A model generated the notes under the pieces. It ran no database searches and was not told the DNA's origin. It saw only the letters and a program-made list of their open reading frames with translations. Made by a program: the position numbers and the translations under genes. Source: Nitrobium sp046350935 (lineage in GTDB: Bacteria > Nitrospirota > Thermodesulfovibrionia > Thermodesulfovibrionales > Dissulfurispiraceae). Taken from it: a stretch of DNA of 64,000 nucleotides. Positions 52,691-63,968 of the stretch are shown here, one piece after another (within the stretch, counting starts at the first letter, position 1; every line of letters starts with the position of its first letter). Location: NCBI GenBank assembly GCA_046350935.1, contig JAXLZK010000001.1, forward strand, positions 62,001 to 126,000, written 5' to 3'.

Positions 52691-52775
52691 GACATTCCTC
52701 CTGAAAAGTTGACAAAAGAACGGGAAGGGGAGGAGGTGAAGGAGATCCGCCCCTGTTCTCCCCTGCCTTCGCCTG

Positions 52776-53849
52776 TTAGAACTCGGGGGGCGGCTCCTTG
52801 AGGAAGGGGACGAACTTCTGCTTGTCGATCGATTTGTCGTATGCGTCTTCCGGGGCGATCCAGCCCTTTTTGAGGAGATCCATGATGGCGTCGTCGAGGG
52901 TCTGCATCCCGAATTTCTTTCCTGTCTGCATCGAGGAGGGCAGTTGATGCGTCTTCGCCTCTCTGATGAGCGCGGACACCGCGTAGGTGCAGACGAGGAT
53001 CTCGAGGGCGGCGCACCTGCCCTTCTTGTCGATCCTCTTGAAGAGGTTCTGTGCGACGACCCCCTTCAGGCTTTCTGAAAGGGTAGTCCTGATCTGGGCC
53101 TGCTGGTTTGCGGGGAAGACGTCCACCACCCTGTCCACGGTTTTTGCGGCGCTGGTGGTATGCAGGGTGCCGAAGACCAGGTGGCCGGTAGATGCGGCTT
53201 CGAGGGCCAGCTGGATGGTTTCCAGGTCCCTCATTTCGCCCACGAGGATGATGTCGGGGTCCTCGCGGAGGGCGCCCCGCAGGGCGGCGGAGAAGGACTT
53301 GGTATGGGCGCCGATTTCACGGTGGTTCACGACGCACCCCTGGCTCAGGTGCACGAATTCGATGGGGTCCTCTACGGTAATGATGTGGTCCTTCCTGCTC
53401 TTGTTGGCGTAGTCGATGATGGCCGCAAGAGTGGTGGATTTACCGCTGCCGGTGGGGCCGGTCACCAGGACCAGGCCCTTCTGCAACATGGCAAATTTTT
53501 TGCACACCGGGGGCAGTCCCAACTGCTCGATGGTCATGATCTCGCTGGGGATCTCCCTGAAGACCGCCGCCACCCCGTTCTTCTGCCGGAAGAAATTGGC
53601 GCGGTACCGCGCCACGCCCGGAATTTCGTACCCGAAATCCACGTCCCCCGTCTCCTCGAACGTCTTCACCTTCTCTTCGGGCGCTATTTCGTAGAGCATG
53701 CCTTTCAGCTCGTCGTTTTCCAGGACTTTGAACTGGACCCTTTCCATCTCCCCCCTGATGCGGAGAATGGGCTGTGAGCCGGACACCATGTGCAGGTCGG
53801 ATGCCCCCTGCTCGTGCATCAGCTTGAAGAAAGCGTCGATCTTTGCCAT
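52776..53849 (-). CDS. pilT: Type IV pilus retraction ATPase PilT
   Basis: 357 residues. N-terminal PAS-like domain, then Walker A TGPTGSGKST, Asp box ITVEDPIEFVH, Walker B ILVGEMRDLETI and VFGTLHTTSA. PilT hexamers pull pilin subunits back into the membrane for twitching. It has its own promoter at 53887-53916 and a cagggg ribosome site, divergent from secA. It acts with the pilMNOPQ products encoded at 9.8-14.7 kb. Confidence 0.93.
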   Translation of the reverse strand: MAKIDAFFKLMHEQGASDLHMVSGSQPILRIRGEMERVQFKVLENDELKGMLYEIAPEEKVKTFEETGDVDFGYEIPGVARYRANFFRQKNGVAAVFREIPSEIMTIEQLGLPPVCKKFAMLQKGLVLVTGPTGSGKSTTLAAIIDYANKSRKDHIITVEDPIEFVHLSQGCVVNHREIGAHTKSFSAALRGALREDPDIILVGEMRDLETIQLALEAASTGHLVFGTLHTTSAAKTVDRVVDVFPANQQAQIRTTLSESLKGVVAQNLFKRIDKKGRCAALEILVCTYAVSALIREAKTHQLPSSMQTGKKFGMQTLDDAIMDLLKKGWIAPEDAYDKSIDKQKFVPFLKEPPPEF

Positions 53850-53886
53850 TATGCACCCCTGTGGAATTTCTTTAGAAAGTAAGACA

Positions 53887-53916
53887 CTTATATCAAAACA
53901 GGGCTCGTTTTGTCAA
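53887..53916 (-). promoter_or_regulatory. Predicted promoter of pilT
   Basis: On the minus strand TTGACA (53916-53911), an 18-base spacer, then TATAAG (53892-53887), about 40 bases before the pilT ATG. Confidence 0.65.
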
Positions 53917-53936
53917 GAAAATCAGTCGTGCTGTAC

Positions 53937-53968
53937 TTGCAGAAAACGCCTGCAGTTGTTACTATAAA
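53937..53968 (+). promoter_or_regulatory. Predicted promoter of secA
   Basis: TTGCAG (53937-53942), 17 bases, TACTAT (53960-53965), overlapped by TATAAA at 53963-53968. It ends 6 or 3 bases before the secA ATG, and no ribosome site is visible, so the mRNA may be leaderless. Confidence 0.45.
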
Positions 53969-53971
53969 AGA

Positions 53972-56641
<2,670 letters not shown>

Positions 56642-56687
56642 TCAGGCAGCGGGCTCTACGCCGCCTGCAGAGGAAAAGGGAGAGCTG

Positions 56688-57842
56688 ATGCTGAACATTT
56701 CCATTCCCTACCAGAAACTGCTCCACCTCCTGGAGAAGCTCGAGATCAAGGAGGAGGAGCTGGGGGGGCTGGAGCCTTTCCATCACCTCTTTACCTCCCG
56801 GAAGGACGAGTACGCCGCATACCTGCACCACTATTTTCTCGCCATCCCCGAAACCCGGGTGCTTCTGGAGCACCTGGAACATCCGGGGCACCTTATCAGG
56901 GCCTGGGCGTACTGGTTCGAGACCCTCTTCACCGAGAAGCCCGGCAAGGACTTCGCGGCACGCCTCTGGAGGGTAGGCCTGCGGCATGTCGAGGTGAACC
57001 TCGACCAGCGGTATACCAACCTCGGCTTTTCCATCACCCGCCAGTTCTGCAACCAGATCGTACGCGCGTCGATCCCCGCCGAAGAAGCCGTGGCCGTTTC
57101 CCACACCATCGGCAAGCTGCTCGACTTCTGCCTGCTGGTGGAGACGAGCGCCTACATCGAGGCCACGACGCGCTGCGACCTCGAAGTCATCAAGGGGATC
57201 GCCGACAAGGTCAGGAATCCGGTGACGGTGATCGGGGGGAATATCAAGCGCCTCCAGAGGAAAGTCGCCACGGGAGACCCCCTGTACGACATCTACGGCT
57301 CGTTGTTTTCCGAGAACATGCGGCTCGAGCGGATGGTGCTGGACATCAAGAATTACATCGATATGTTCAACGGGGAGCCGCATATCGGCCCCCTTTCCCT
57401 CGAAGAGATCGTCGCGCATACCATCGCGCGGCTGGAGGCGGAGAGGCAGCGTGAAACGGTGCGCATCGAGAAGGCCTTCGACCCCACCTGTCCCTATGTT
57501 GAGGGGGACCGGAGGGAAATGGAGTTCCTGTTTTACTACCTGCTCCAGAACAGCTTCGAGGCGGTTGACCCCGAAAATCCCCTCATACGCATCTCTTCCT
57601 GCCTGGAGGAGGCCCCCTACCGCTGTATCGTGGTGGAGATCTTCAATACCGGCGTCCCCCCGAAGGAGGAGGACCTCGAAAAGCTTTTCTCTCCCTTCTA
57701 TTCAACGAAGTCCTTCGGTACGGGCTTTGGCCTCCCCATTGCACGGCTTGCAGTCAGAAAGAACTACGGCAAGCTGGAGCTCATTCCCGTTCCCGGAGAG
57801 GGGACGAAGGTCAGGGTCACCCTCTCTACGGCGCGCGTCTAG
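56688..57842 (+). CDS. Protoglobin-coupled histidine-kinase-like protein without H-box histidine
   Basis: 384 residues. Residues 1-155 are a globin-coupled sensor (protoglobin) domain, with FHHLF, IPETRVLLEHLEHPGHLI, WFETLF and RVGLRHVEVNLDQRY; His100 is the expected proximal haem ligand. A linker follows, then GIADKVRNPVTVIGG at the H-box position: the phospho-acceptor His is Asp173. The HATPase domain keeps the N-box (LLQNSFEAVDP) and GTGFGLPIA. It may sense O2 or another gas through haem and bind ATP, but it cannot autophosphorylate in the usual way. An agggag site precedes the ATG; it starts 46 bases after secA. Confidence 0.8.
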   Translation: MLNISIPYQKLLHLLEKLEIKEEELGGLEPFHHLFTSRKDEYAAYLHHYFLAIPETRVLLEHLEHPGHLIRAWAYWFETLFTEKPGKDFAARLWRVGLRHVEVNLDQRYTNLGFSITRQFCNQIVRASIPAEEAVAVSHTIGKLLDFCLLVETSAYIEATTRCDLEVIKGIADKVRNPVTVIGGNIKRLQRKVATGDPLYDIYGSLFSENMRLERMVLDIKNYIDMFNGEPHIGPLSLEEIVAHTIARLEAERQRETVRIEKAFDPTCPYVEGDRREMEFLFYYLLQNSFEAVDPENPLIRISSCLEEAPYRCIVVEIFNTGVPPKEEDLEKLFSPFYSTKSFGTGFGLPIARLAVRKNYGKLELIPVPGEGTKVRVTLSTARV

Positions 57843-57932
57843 GGTCTGCCGCCAGACTATCATCTCCTGCGGTAGCGGCTTCTCCTGCGGTAGCGGCCTC
57901 TTCTGCGGCCAGCTGCACAGCACGCGGTCTGT

Positions 57933-58439
57933 CTATACTCCCTGCTTGACCAGTTTCGGCCTGTCCCTCCTGGCGTTGACGACGCAAAAAAAACCGAAGG
58001 GCTCGTGAAAGGGGTTGGAGAGCTGATGGACGGTATCGGGGGCGATATACACGGTATCAAGGTAGCCGAGGGTGTAGCGCTTGCTGCCCATACGGACTGT
58101 GCCTTTGCCCCTGATGCATACCACGACATGCTCATGCCGGTGCAGCTCGAGACTGCTGAATCCCCCCGGGGCGATCTCGAAGTACCTGAAATGGAATCGC
58201 GCCGTTTCCCCCTGGCCGCCGATGAGGACGGTGCGTGCAATATCCAGCCAACTGCCCCCTTTCGGCTTGTATGACTCCGTCTTGATCCCGCTCCAGGTAT
58301 AATTTCCCTTATGGCGGTTGACCCGGCTTGCGCTCCTGCCCCTTTCCGGCGGCACGGAGGCGGTGCGCGGCGCCCTGTTTCTCCCTGTTCCGGTGCGCGG
58401 CGCGGAAGGATCCCCTGCCTGTAACGCTTTCTTTTTCAT
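57933..58439 (-). CDS. Cupin-domain protein
   Basis: 168 residues. A basic, disordered first 45 residues is followed by one cupin barrel with SSLELHRHEHVVVCIRG (metal-binding His residues), GTVRMGSKRYTLGYLDTVYI and APDTVHQLSN. The usual cupin motifs 1 and 2 are present, so it may bind a metal and a small molecule. The function is not known. A TATAAT lies 5 bases before the ATG without a ribosome site. Convergent with the globin kinase gene. Confidence 0.78.
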   Translation of the reverse strand: MKKKALQAGDPSAPRTGTGRNRAPRTASVPPERGRSASRVNRHKGNYTWSGIKTESYKPKGGSWLDIARTVLIGGQGETARFHFRYFEIAPGGFSSLELHRHEHVVVCIRGKGTVRMGSKRYTLGYLDTVYIAPDTVHQLSNPFHEPFGFFCVVNARRDRPKLVKQGV

Positions 58440-58619
58440 CCTTCATTATAAAAGAAAACCTCAGGGGGAAAGCAATGAAGCGCAGAGGAGAAACCGAGGG
58501 ATCGGCAGGGATTCCTGTACAGGGAAGGTCCAGAAATTGCTTGCAAAAGGGCATTCTTATCGCGTAATCTAAGCGAACTCGGTGACTCCATTACGAATGC
58601 ACGGCGGGGGGAGAAAGCT

Positions 58620-59579
58620 ATGGCTCAGCAGACAAGCGCTTTACCGGAAGTCCTGAAAGTGGGGATGAACGAGATGGAACTGGTGGTCTTCCGCATGTTC
58701 AGCGCTGAGGAGGGGGCCACCGAAGCCATGGAGTACGGAGTCAACGTGGCGAAGGTGCGGGAGATCATCCCCATGCCGACGCTCACGAAAGTCCCTGATA
58801 TGCCTGTCTATGCGGAAGCCCTTACCGAGGTGAGGGGAGAGGTGATCCCCATCGTCGATCTGGGGAAATGGATGAAGCTGACCCTTCCCGACACCATCGA
58901 GCTGCGTCCGAAAGTCATCGTCCTCGAAATGCTCGGCACGACGGTGGGAATGATTGTCCACGACGTGGAGCGAATCCGGAGAATCAAATGGGACCAGATA
59001 AAGCCTCCGCCGGCTCTCCTCCAGGCAAAGCACGGTGGCAGAGTGACGGGGGTGACGAAGATCGACGAGGGAGACTCCCTGCTGCTCATCCTTGATCTCG
59101 AAAGCGTAATTTCCGATATCGGAGCCCTCATGCCCAAGCACCAGATCGCCGTGGAGGAGATCGAAAGGGTGGGAAAGAGGAAGTTGAAAGGAACGGTGCT
59201 CATCGCCGACGACTCCTCGGTTGCGCGGAAGATCCTGAAGGACACCCTCGAAAACGCGGGGCTCCATATCATCGAGGCGGTTGACGGGAAGCAGGCGCTG
59301 GAGGTGCTGCACGAGTTCCTCCAGAAGATCGGGGACAGCCCCATCACCGACTTTGTGCACTTGGTGATCACCGATGTGGAGATGCCTGAAATGGACGGCC
59401 TTACGTTTACCAAGAACGTCAAAGGCGATCCACGCCTGCAGATTCTGCCTATTGTGGTGAATACTTCCCTCAGCGGGGAGGAGAACAGGGAGAAGGCAAA
59501 ACTCGTCGGGGCGGACGGATACCTGGTGAAATTCGACGTCACCAAGCTCCTTCTGGAAATAGCGCGCTTCCTGAAATAG
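58620..59579 (+). CDS. cheV: Chemotaxis protein CheV
   Basis: 319 residues. An N-terminal CheW domain (about 15-170) is joined to a receiver domain (195-315) with VLIADDSSVARKIL, the phospho-acceptor Asp in VITDVEMPEMDG, and VGADGYLVKFD with the lysine. CheV couples chemoreceptors to CheA and its phosphorylation tunes adaptation. A ggggag site precedes the ATG. No other che gene is in the window. Confidence 0.93.
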   Translation: MAQQTSALPEVLKVGMNEMELVVFRMFSAEEGATEAMEYGVNVAKVREIIPMPTLTKVPDMPVYAEALTEVRGEVIPIVDLGKWMKLTLPDTIELRPKVIVLEMLGTTVGMIVHDVERIRRIKWDQIKPPPALLQAKHGGRVTGVTKIDEGDSLLLILDLESVISDIGALMPKHQIAVEEIERVGKRKLKGTVLIADDSSVARKILKDTLENAGLHIIEAVDGKQALEVLHEFLQKIGDSPITDFVHLVITDVEMPEMDGLTFTKNVKGDPRLQILPIVVNTSLSGEENREKAKLVGADGYLVKFDVTKLLLEIARFLK

Positions 59580-59593
59580 CCCCGGCCCCGGCT

Positions 59594-60628
59594 TTATACT
59601 CCGTCGAAGACGATCAGGCACTTGAGCGACTCTTTTGCCTCCGCTGTCAGCCGGTATGCCTCTCCGGCCCCGGAGAGGGAGAACCGGTGGGTAACGATCT
59701 TTTCGGCGGAGATGATTCCCCTCTCCATGAAATCCAGCGCGTGCCGGGTGTCGTCCGGACCGCATGAGTAGCTGGTCACGAGGGTGATATCGCGGAAGTA
59801 GAGGTCATTCGGATCGACGGTCAGGAGCTCCCCTGGTCGTGCCGGGGTGAAGAAGACGACCGTTCCCCCCGGTGCCGCCGTCTGAATTCCCTGCTCCATG
59901 GCTGCGACGCTGTTCGGGCCGACGATGACGATTTCCGCCATGCTTCCCCCTGTCAGTTCCCGCACCCGGTCGGCCAGGCTCTCCTGTGAGACATCGACGA
60001 CATGGTCCGCTCCGAGCTCAAGCGCCTTGTTCAGTCTGAAGGGGACCCTGTCCGCGCCGATGACGGTGCGGGCGCCGAACTCCCGGGCAAGGAGGACATG
60101 CATCTGCCCCATGACCCCAAGCCCGATAAGGAGAACGGTATCCCCTCTTCTCAGGGACGACCGCCGGAGCGACTTCACTACGCAAGCGGCAGGTTCAACG
60201 AGCGTGCCCTCCTCGTACCCCAGTGTGTCGGGAAGCCGCAAGGTGTCGTTGAGCAGGTTGACCTCGGGAACGAGGATATATTCGGAGATCCCCCCCGGTT
60301 CGATCCTGGTTTTCCGCCATGTTGCGCATTGGACATAGTCGCCACGGGCGCAGAACCTGCAGTGCAGGCAGGGGGCGTGGTGGTGCACGAAGACCCTGTC
60401 TCCCGGCCGCAGGGAGGTTTCGGCTTCCCTGCCCAGCGCGACTACCTCTCCCGCAGGCTCATGCCCGATGACCAGGGGCGCCTTCTTCTCGATATACCAG
60501 GGCATGACGTCCCCCGAGCAGATGCCGCACGCCTTCGTCCTGATCAGCGCATCGCGCGGCCCGACGGAGGGGACGGGCATCTCTTCAATCCGTATGTCGT
60601 TGAAGCGGTACAGCTTCGCAACTTTCAT
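59594..60628 (-). CDS. Zinc-dependent MDR alcohol/polyol dehydrogenase
   Basis: 344 residues. Catalytic zinc ligands are in KACGICSGD and VIGHEPAGE, and the structural zinc site has four cysteines (PCLHCRFCARGDYVQC). The Rossmann glycine motif is GLGVMGQMHV. Medium-chain dehydrogenases of this threonine/sorbitol dehydrogenase-like group oxidise alcohols or polyols with NAD(P); the substrate is unknown. It converges on cheV. Confidence 0.88.
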   Translation of the reverse strand: MKVAKLYRFNDIRIEEMPVPSVGPRDALIRTKACGICSGDVMPWYIEKKAPLVIGHEPAGEVVALGREAETSLRPGDRVFVHHHAPCLHCRFCARGDYVQCATWRKTRIEPGGISEYILVPEVNLLNDTLRLPDTLGYEEGTLVEPAACVVKSLRRSSLRRGDTVLLIGLGVMGQMHVLLAREFGARTVIGADRVPFRLNKALELGADHVVDVSQESLADRVRELTGGSMAEIVIVGPNSVAAMEQGIQTAAPGGTVVFFTPARPGELLTVDPNDLYFRDITLVTSYSCGPDDTRHALDFMERGIISAEKIVTHRFSLSGAGEAYRLTAEAKESLKCLIVFDGV

Positions 60629-60771
60629 GCTTTCTCCTGGAGCAGGCGGGAGCCCGCACTGCTCTGCCGCATACTATAGTAGCGCGCCCGGTGCGCTTTC
60701 AACAAGCGCCCTGCTGCGCCGGGGGCCGGGTGGATTTTCCGGGGATACTTCTGGTAGGATTTCCCCTTGCA

Positions 60772-62304
60772 ATGCTTCTGCATCATCACTTCATAAAAGT
60801 CGCAAAGAAAGAGGGGAAGAAGCTCGCCTTCATCGACCTCACCACGAACAGGCGGATCTCCTATTCCAAGGCTCTCGTCGGTTCTCTCCTCCTCGCGGAA
60901 AAGATAAAAAGATATGAAGAGGGCTTTGTCGGGATCATGCTTCCGACCACCGCCGGGTGCGCCCTCTCCATGATCGGCTCTCTCCTGACCGGACGGACCC
61001 CGGTGATGATCAACTATTCGACGGGAGCCGAGGCCAATGTCCGCTATGCGCAGAAAAAATGCGGCTTTACCACCGTCATCACTTCCCGCGCCCTGCTCGA
61101 AAAGATACAGTGCCCGCAGGAAGACGGAATGGTCTTCATCGAAGATATCATGCAGGCTATTTCGGTAGCGGATAAACTGAAAGCCGCCCTCACGGCGAAG
61201 CTGCCCCTCTCGCTGCTCCTCCGGCGCATCCACGGGGGGAGCCCTGACGACGACCTTGTCATCCTCTTCACCAGCGGCAGCGAAAGAGACCCCAAAGCGG
61301 TGCAATTGAGCCACCGCAACATCTCCACGAACATCAGGAGCTTTTCCGAAGTGATAGGGATATCGGGGGACGACAGGATGCTCGCGAACCTTCCCTTTTT
61401 CCATGTCTTCGGCCTCACGGTCAATCTCTGGGCTCCCCTGTATCATGGGATGACCGTTGTCTGCTATTCAAATCCTCTCGACTACCGGATGATATGCACC
61501 ATTGTCAGGGAGCACCGGCCCACCTTGCTGGTAGGCACCCCCAGCTTCCTCTGGGGATACCTCCGCAAGTCGGAGCCCGATGACTTTTCCAGTGTGCGTC
61601 TTGCCGTGTGCGGCGCCGACAAATGTCCCGATGCGCTGCGGCAGGAGTTCATGGAGAAGCACGGGATGACCCTTTACGAGGGCTACGGCACCACCGAGAC
61701 CTCTCCGGTCATCTCGGTGAATGCTCCCGGCCATAACAAACCCGGAAGCATCGGAAAGGTGCTCCCCGGGGTGCAGGTGCGCATCGAGAATTATGAGACA
61801 GGAGAGGATTGCCATCCGGGGGAGGTGGGGAGGATATTGGTGAGGGGAGAACTCGTCATGAAAGGATATTTCGACGACTTCGAGGAGACCTCCATGCGCA
61901 TCCGCCATGGATGGTACGATACCGGCGATCTGGGGTATCTGGACGGGGACGGCTACCTCTGGCACGCGGGACGGCTGAAAAGGTTCGTGAAGATCGGAGG
62001 AGAGATGGTCTCCCTGGTGCGGGTGGAGGACGTCCTGGAGAGGCTCCTTCCCGAAGGGGCTTCGTGCTGCGTGCTGGAGGTCCCCGACCCGGTGAAGGGC
62101 GCAAGAATCGTCGCCGCAGTGACGGCGCGGATGGACGAGAGAAAGGTGCTGAAGCAGATGGCTGAATACCTCCCCAACATCGCCCTGCCGCGTCAGTTCG
62201 TGGTGATGGAGGAGCTCCCCAAAATGGGAAGCGGAAAGATCGATTTCCGGCGCGTTACCGATATGGTGTCGGACATGCTGCACGGAAACATGGGCGGCGG
62301 TTAG
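60772..62304 (+). CDS. AMP-forming acyl-CoA synthetase/ligase family protein
   Basis: About 510 residues. Adenylation motifs are all visible: the P-loop LFTSGSERDPKAVQLSH (a variant like that in Aas-type ligases), YEGYGTTETSP, YDTGDLGYLDGDG and the C-terminal GSGKIDFR with the catalytic lysine. It activates a carboxylic acid to its acyl-AMP and likely acyl-CoA or acyl-ACP. The TSGSERDPK form and the length recall the synthetase half of Aas (2-acyl-GPE acyltransferase). Flanked by two MDR dehydrogenase genes on the other strand. The start at 60772 has only a weak ribosome site. Confidence 0.85.
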   Translation: MLLHHHFIKVAKKEGKKLAFIDLTTNRRISYSKALVGSLLLAEKIKRYEEGFVGIMLPTTAGCALSMIGSLLTGRTPVMINYSTGAEANVRYAQKKCGFTTVITSRALLEKIQCPQEDGMVFIEDIMQAISVADKLKAALTAKLPLSLLLRRIHGGSPDDDLVILFTSGSERDPKAVQLSHRNISTNIRSFSEVIGISGDDRMLANLPFFHVFGLTVNLWAPLYHGMTVVCYSNPLDYRMICTIVREHRPTLLVGTPSFLWGYLRKSEPDDFSSVRLAVCGADKCPDALRQEFMEKHGMTLYEGYGTTETSPVISVNAPGHNKPGSIGKVLPGVQVRIENYETGEDCHPGEVGRILVRGELVMKGYFDDFEETSMRIRHGWYDTGDLGYLDGDGYLWHAGRLKRFVKIGGEMVSLVRVEDVLERLLPEGASCCVLEVPDPVKGARIVAAVTARMDERKVLKQMAEYLPNIALPRQFVVMEELPKMGSGKIDFRRVTDMVSDMLHGNMGGG

Positions 62305-62343
62305 AAGGGATAGGCGGGCTCCCCGAAGCGGAGGAGGCCGGTT

Positions 62344-63357
62344 TCAGGGAAGGACCGCGTATTTTATCCCCTCTCCTTTCGAGAGCTTTTCAAAGGCTTC
62401 AGGCAGGTCGGACAATTGATAGGTGCCGCTGATCAGCGGGGAAACGTCGATGGTATCTTTCAGGAGAGAATAGGCTGCCCGGACATCCTGCGGGGTGAAA
62501 TGGAAGGCCCCCTTCACCGTTATTTCGTCGTAATGGAGCCTGCAGGTATCATACGTGACTGTCGTGCCTCCCTTGCAACCGCCGAACAGGACCACTGTCC
62601 CGCCCCTCCGGGCATAGTCAGGTGCATGTTCCCATACCTCCACCTGTCCCGTGCATTCAAAGACATAATCGAACCCCATGCCGCCGGTAAAGGAACGGGC
62701 TGCTTCCTTCATCTCAGCGGGAGAGGCAGTCCCGTCCGCCCCGAACTGCCGTGAGAAGCGCAGCTTTTCCGGATTCCTTCCGCTCATGAGTATCTGCGCG
62801 CCCTTTGGTGTGGCCAGTGCGCAGTGCAGGAGCCCGATGGGGCCGGTGCCGATAATCAGGACCCGGTCTCCTCTCGTCAGGGGAAGGCCCCTTATCCCGT
62901 GGACCACGCACGAGAGGGGTTCGAGAAAAGCCGCCTCTTCAAAGCTCAGGTTCGGGTGCTTGTGAAAGAGGTTCTGCTTCACTACCGGGGCGGGGAGTAG
63001 CAGGTACTCGGCAAAGGCGCCCAGTACCTTTGTGCTCATGAGTCTCTCGCAGAGATGATAGAGTTTTTTCCTGCAGTAGTGGCAGGCGCGGCACGGGGCG
63101 CTATGGACCGCCATTACCGCGTCCCCCTCTTTGAAGGCCCTCACCCCGCCTCCCGCCGCTGCGATGATCCCCGAAAACTCGTGGCCGAACACTCCGGGCA
63201 TGGGAATGAGGGGGTGGCCCCGCAGGAAGGCCTTCAGATCGGTGCCGCAGGTGAGGGCCGCCTTCACCTTGATCAGCACCTCTCCGCGGGAAGGCTCGGG
63301 ACAGGGGATCTCCCGTGTCTCTATCACCCCGGGTTGTACCAGGAAGCTTGCGATCAT
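62344..63357 (-). CDS. Zinc-dependent MDR alcohol dehydrogenase family protein
   Basis: 337 residues. Catalytic zinc ligands in LTCGTDLKAF and VFGHEFSGI; structural zinc cysteines in PCRACHYCRKKLYHLC; Rossmann motif GTGPIGLLHC. It is related to, but clearly different from, the MDR gene at 59594. The ATG overlaps the stop of the small membrane protein gene (ATGA), and longer upstream frames are in the wrong context. The substrate is unknown. Confidence 0.87.
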   Translation of the reverse strand: MIASFLVQPGVIETREIPCPEPSRGEVLIKVKAALTCGTDLKAFLRGHPLIPMPGVFGHEFSGIIAAAGGGVRAFKEGDAVMAVHSAPCRACHYCRKKLYHLCERLMSTKVLGAFAEYLLLPAPVVKQNLFHKHPNLSFEEAAFLEPLSCVVHGIRGLPLTRGDRVLIIGTGPIGLLHCALATPKGAQILMSGRNPEKLRFSRQFGADGTASPAEMKEAARSFTGGMGFDYVFECTGQVEVWEHAPDYARRGGTVVLFGGCKGGTTVTYDTCRLHYDEITVKGAFHFTPQDVRAAYSLLKDTIDVSPLISGTYQLSDLPEAFEKLSKGEGIKYAVLP

Positions 63358-63590
63358 CCGCCGAACGAGATCTTTCCGCCGCACCACTGCCCGGCGATGG
63401 CGGCCAGAACGAAGAGAGGTATGTACCGGTAATCGGCATGCGAGAGGAGTCTCGCTGCAATGACGAAAGGAACGGGCGCGTGCACGCAGAGAAACCATTT
63501 GAGGGAAAACCTCCTCGCACGCCTCCTAACATACCCGAAGGGGAGGTTGAGAAGAAGCGTAAAAAACGAAATAAACAGGACATTCGACAT
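63354..63590 (-). CDS. Small conserved membrane protein
   Basis: 78 residues with about three hydrophobic segments (VLFISFFTLLLNLPFG, LCVHAPVPFVIAARLL, PLFVLAAIAGQWCGG). Very short and basic between helices (YVRRRARRFSLKW). Proteins with the same LNLPFGY start occur as conserved hypotheticals in related phyla, from memory. It is the first gene before the MDR dehydrogenase, with which it overlaps by 4 bases. TTGAAC-18-TATAAT lies right upstream. Confidence 0.65.
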   Translation of the reverse strand: MSNVLFISFFTLLLNLPFGYVRRRARRFSLKWFLCVHAPVPFVIAARLLSHADYRYIPLFVLAAIAGQWCGGKISFGG

Positions 63591-63600
63591 GATACTTGAA

Positions 63601-63630
63601 ATTATAGTTGAAATCAGTACGGCAGTTCAA
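63601..63630 (-). promoter_or_regulatory. Strong promoter of the membrane protein/MDR operon
   Basis: On the minus strand TTGAAC (63630-63625), an 18-base spacer, then TATAAT (63606-63601), ending 10 bases before the ATG at 63590. No ribosome site is seen, so a leaderless transcript is likely. Confidence 0.65.
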
Positions 63631-63685
63631 CAAAACCTCTGCAGGAGTGTACGGGCTGCCTGAAGAACATGTTCCGAAAAAAAGC

Positions 63686-63729
63686 TTGACAAAGGTAAAT
63701 TGATAAAACTATACTGAGACACAGTCTCA
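63686..63729 (+). promoter_or_regulatory. Strong promoter with palindromic operator at its start site
   Basis: TTGACA (63686-63691), 18 bases, TATACT (63710-63715). The palindrome TGAGAC-ACA-GTCTCA (63715-63729) covers the predicted transcription start. The size and position fit a TetR-type repressor site. The regulated gene lies beyond the window. Confidence 0.6.
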
Positions 63730-63947
63730 AAAAATTAAACGAGCAAATACCTCGGCTGTTCCGTGTACGGCGGCGGCGGGGGGCAGGGGAAACGCATCAC
63801 TATGTACGATTGTCGGTATCCTCTTGAGAGTGCTTTGCTGCGCTCGCCTATCACCCTCACCCTACCCACCGAGGGAGAGGGACACGGAAGGCACCACTGA
63901 TTCCCTCTCCCCTGGAAGGAGAGGGCGGCCGAAGGCCGGGAGAGGGG
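63730..63947. repeat. Intergenic stretch with a dispersed ccctctcccc-type repeat
   Basis: From about 63850 it contains caccctcaccctacccaccg, then the arms ccctctcccc and gagaggg separated by a short loop, and a ggccgaaggcc palindrome. Similar short repeats are widespread in intergenic DNA of many bacteria. I see no gene between 63607 and the window end. Confidence 0.5.
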
Positions 63948-63949
63948 GG

Positions 63950-63968
63950 CGCACTGACTGTCAGTGCG
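63950..63968. promoter_or_regulatory. Perfect 19-base palindrome
   Basis: cgcactgac-t-gtcagtgcg, 9-base arms with a single central base. It looks like a repressor operator (TetR-type size), near the right edge of the window. Confidence 0.5.
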
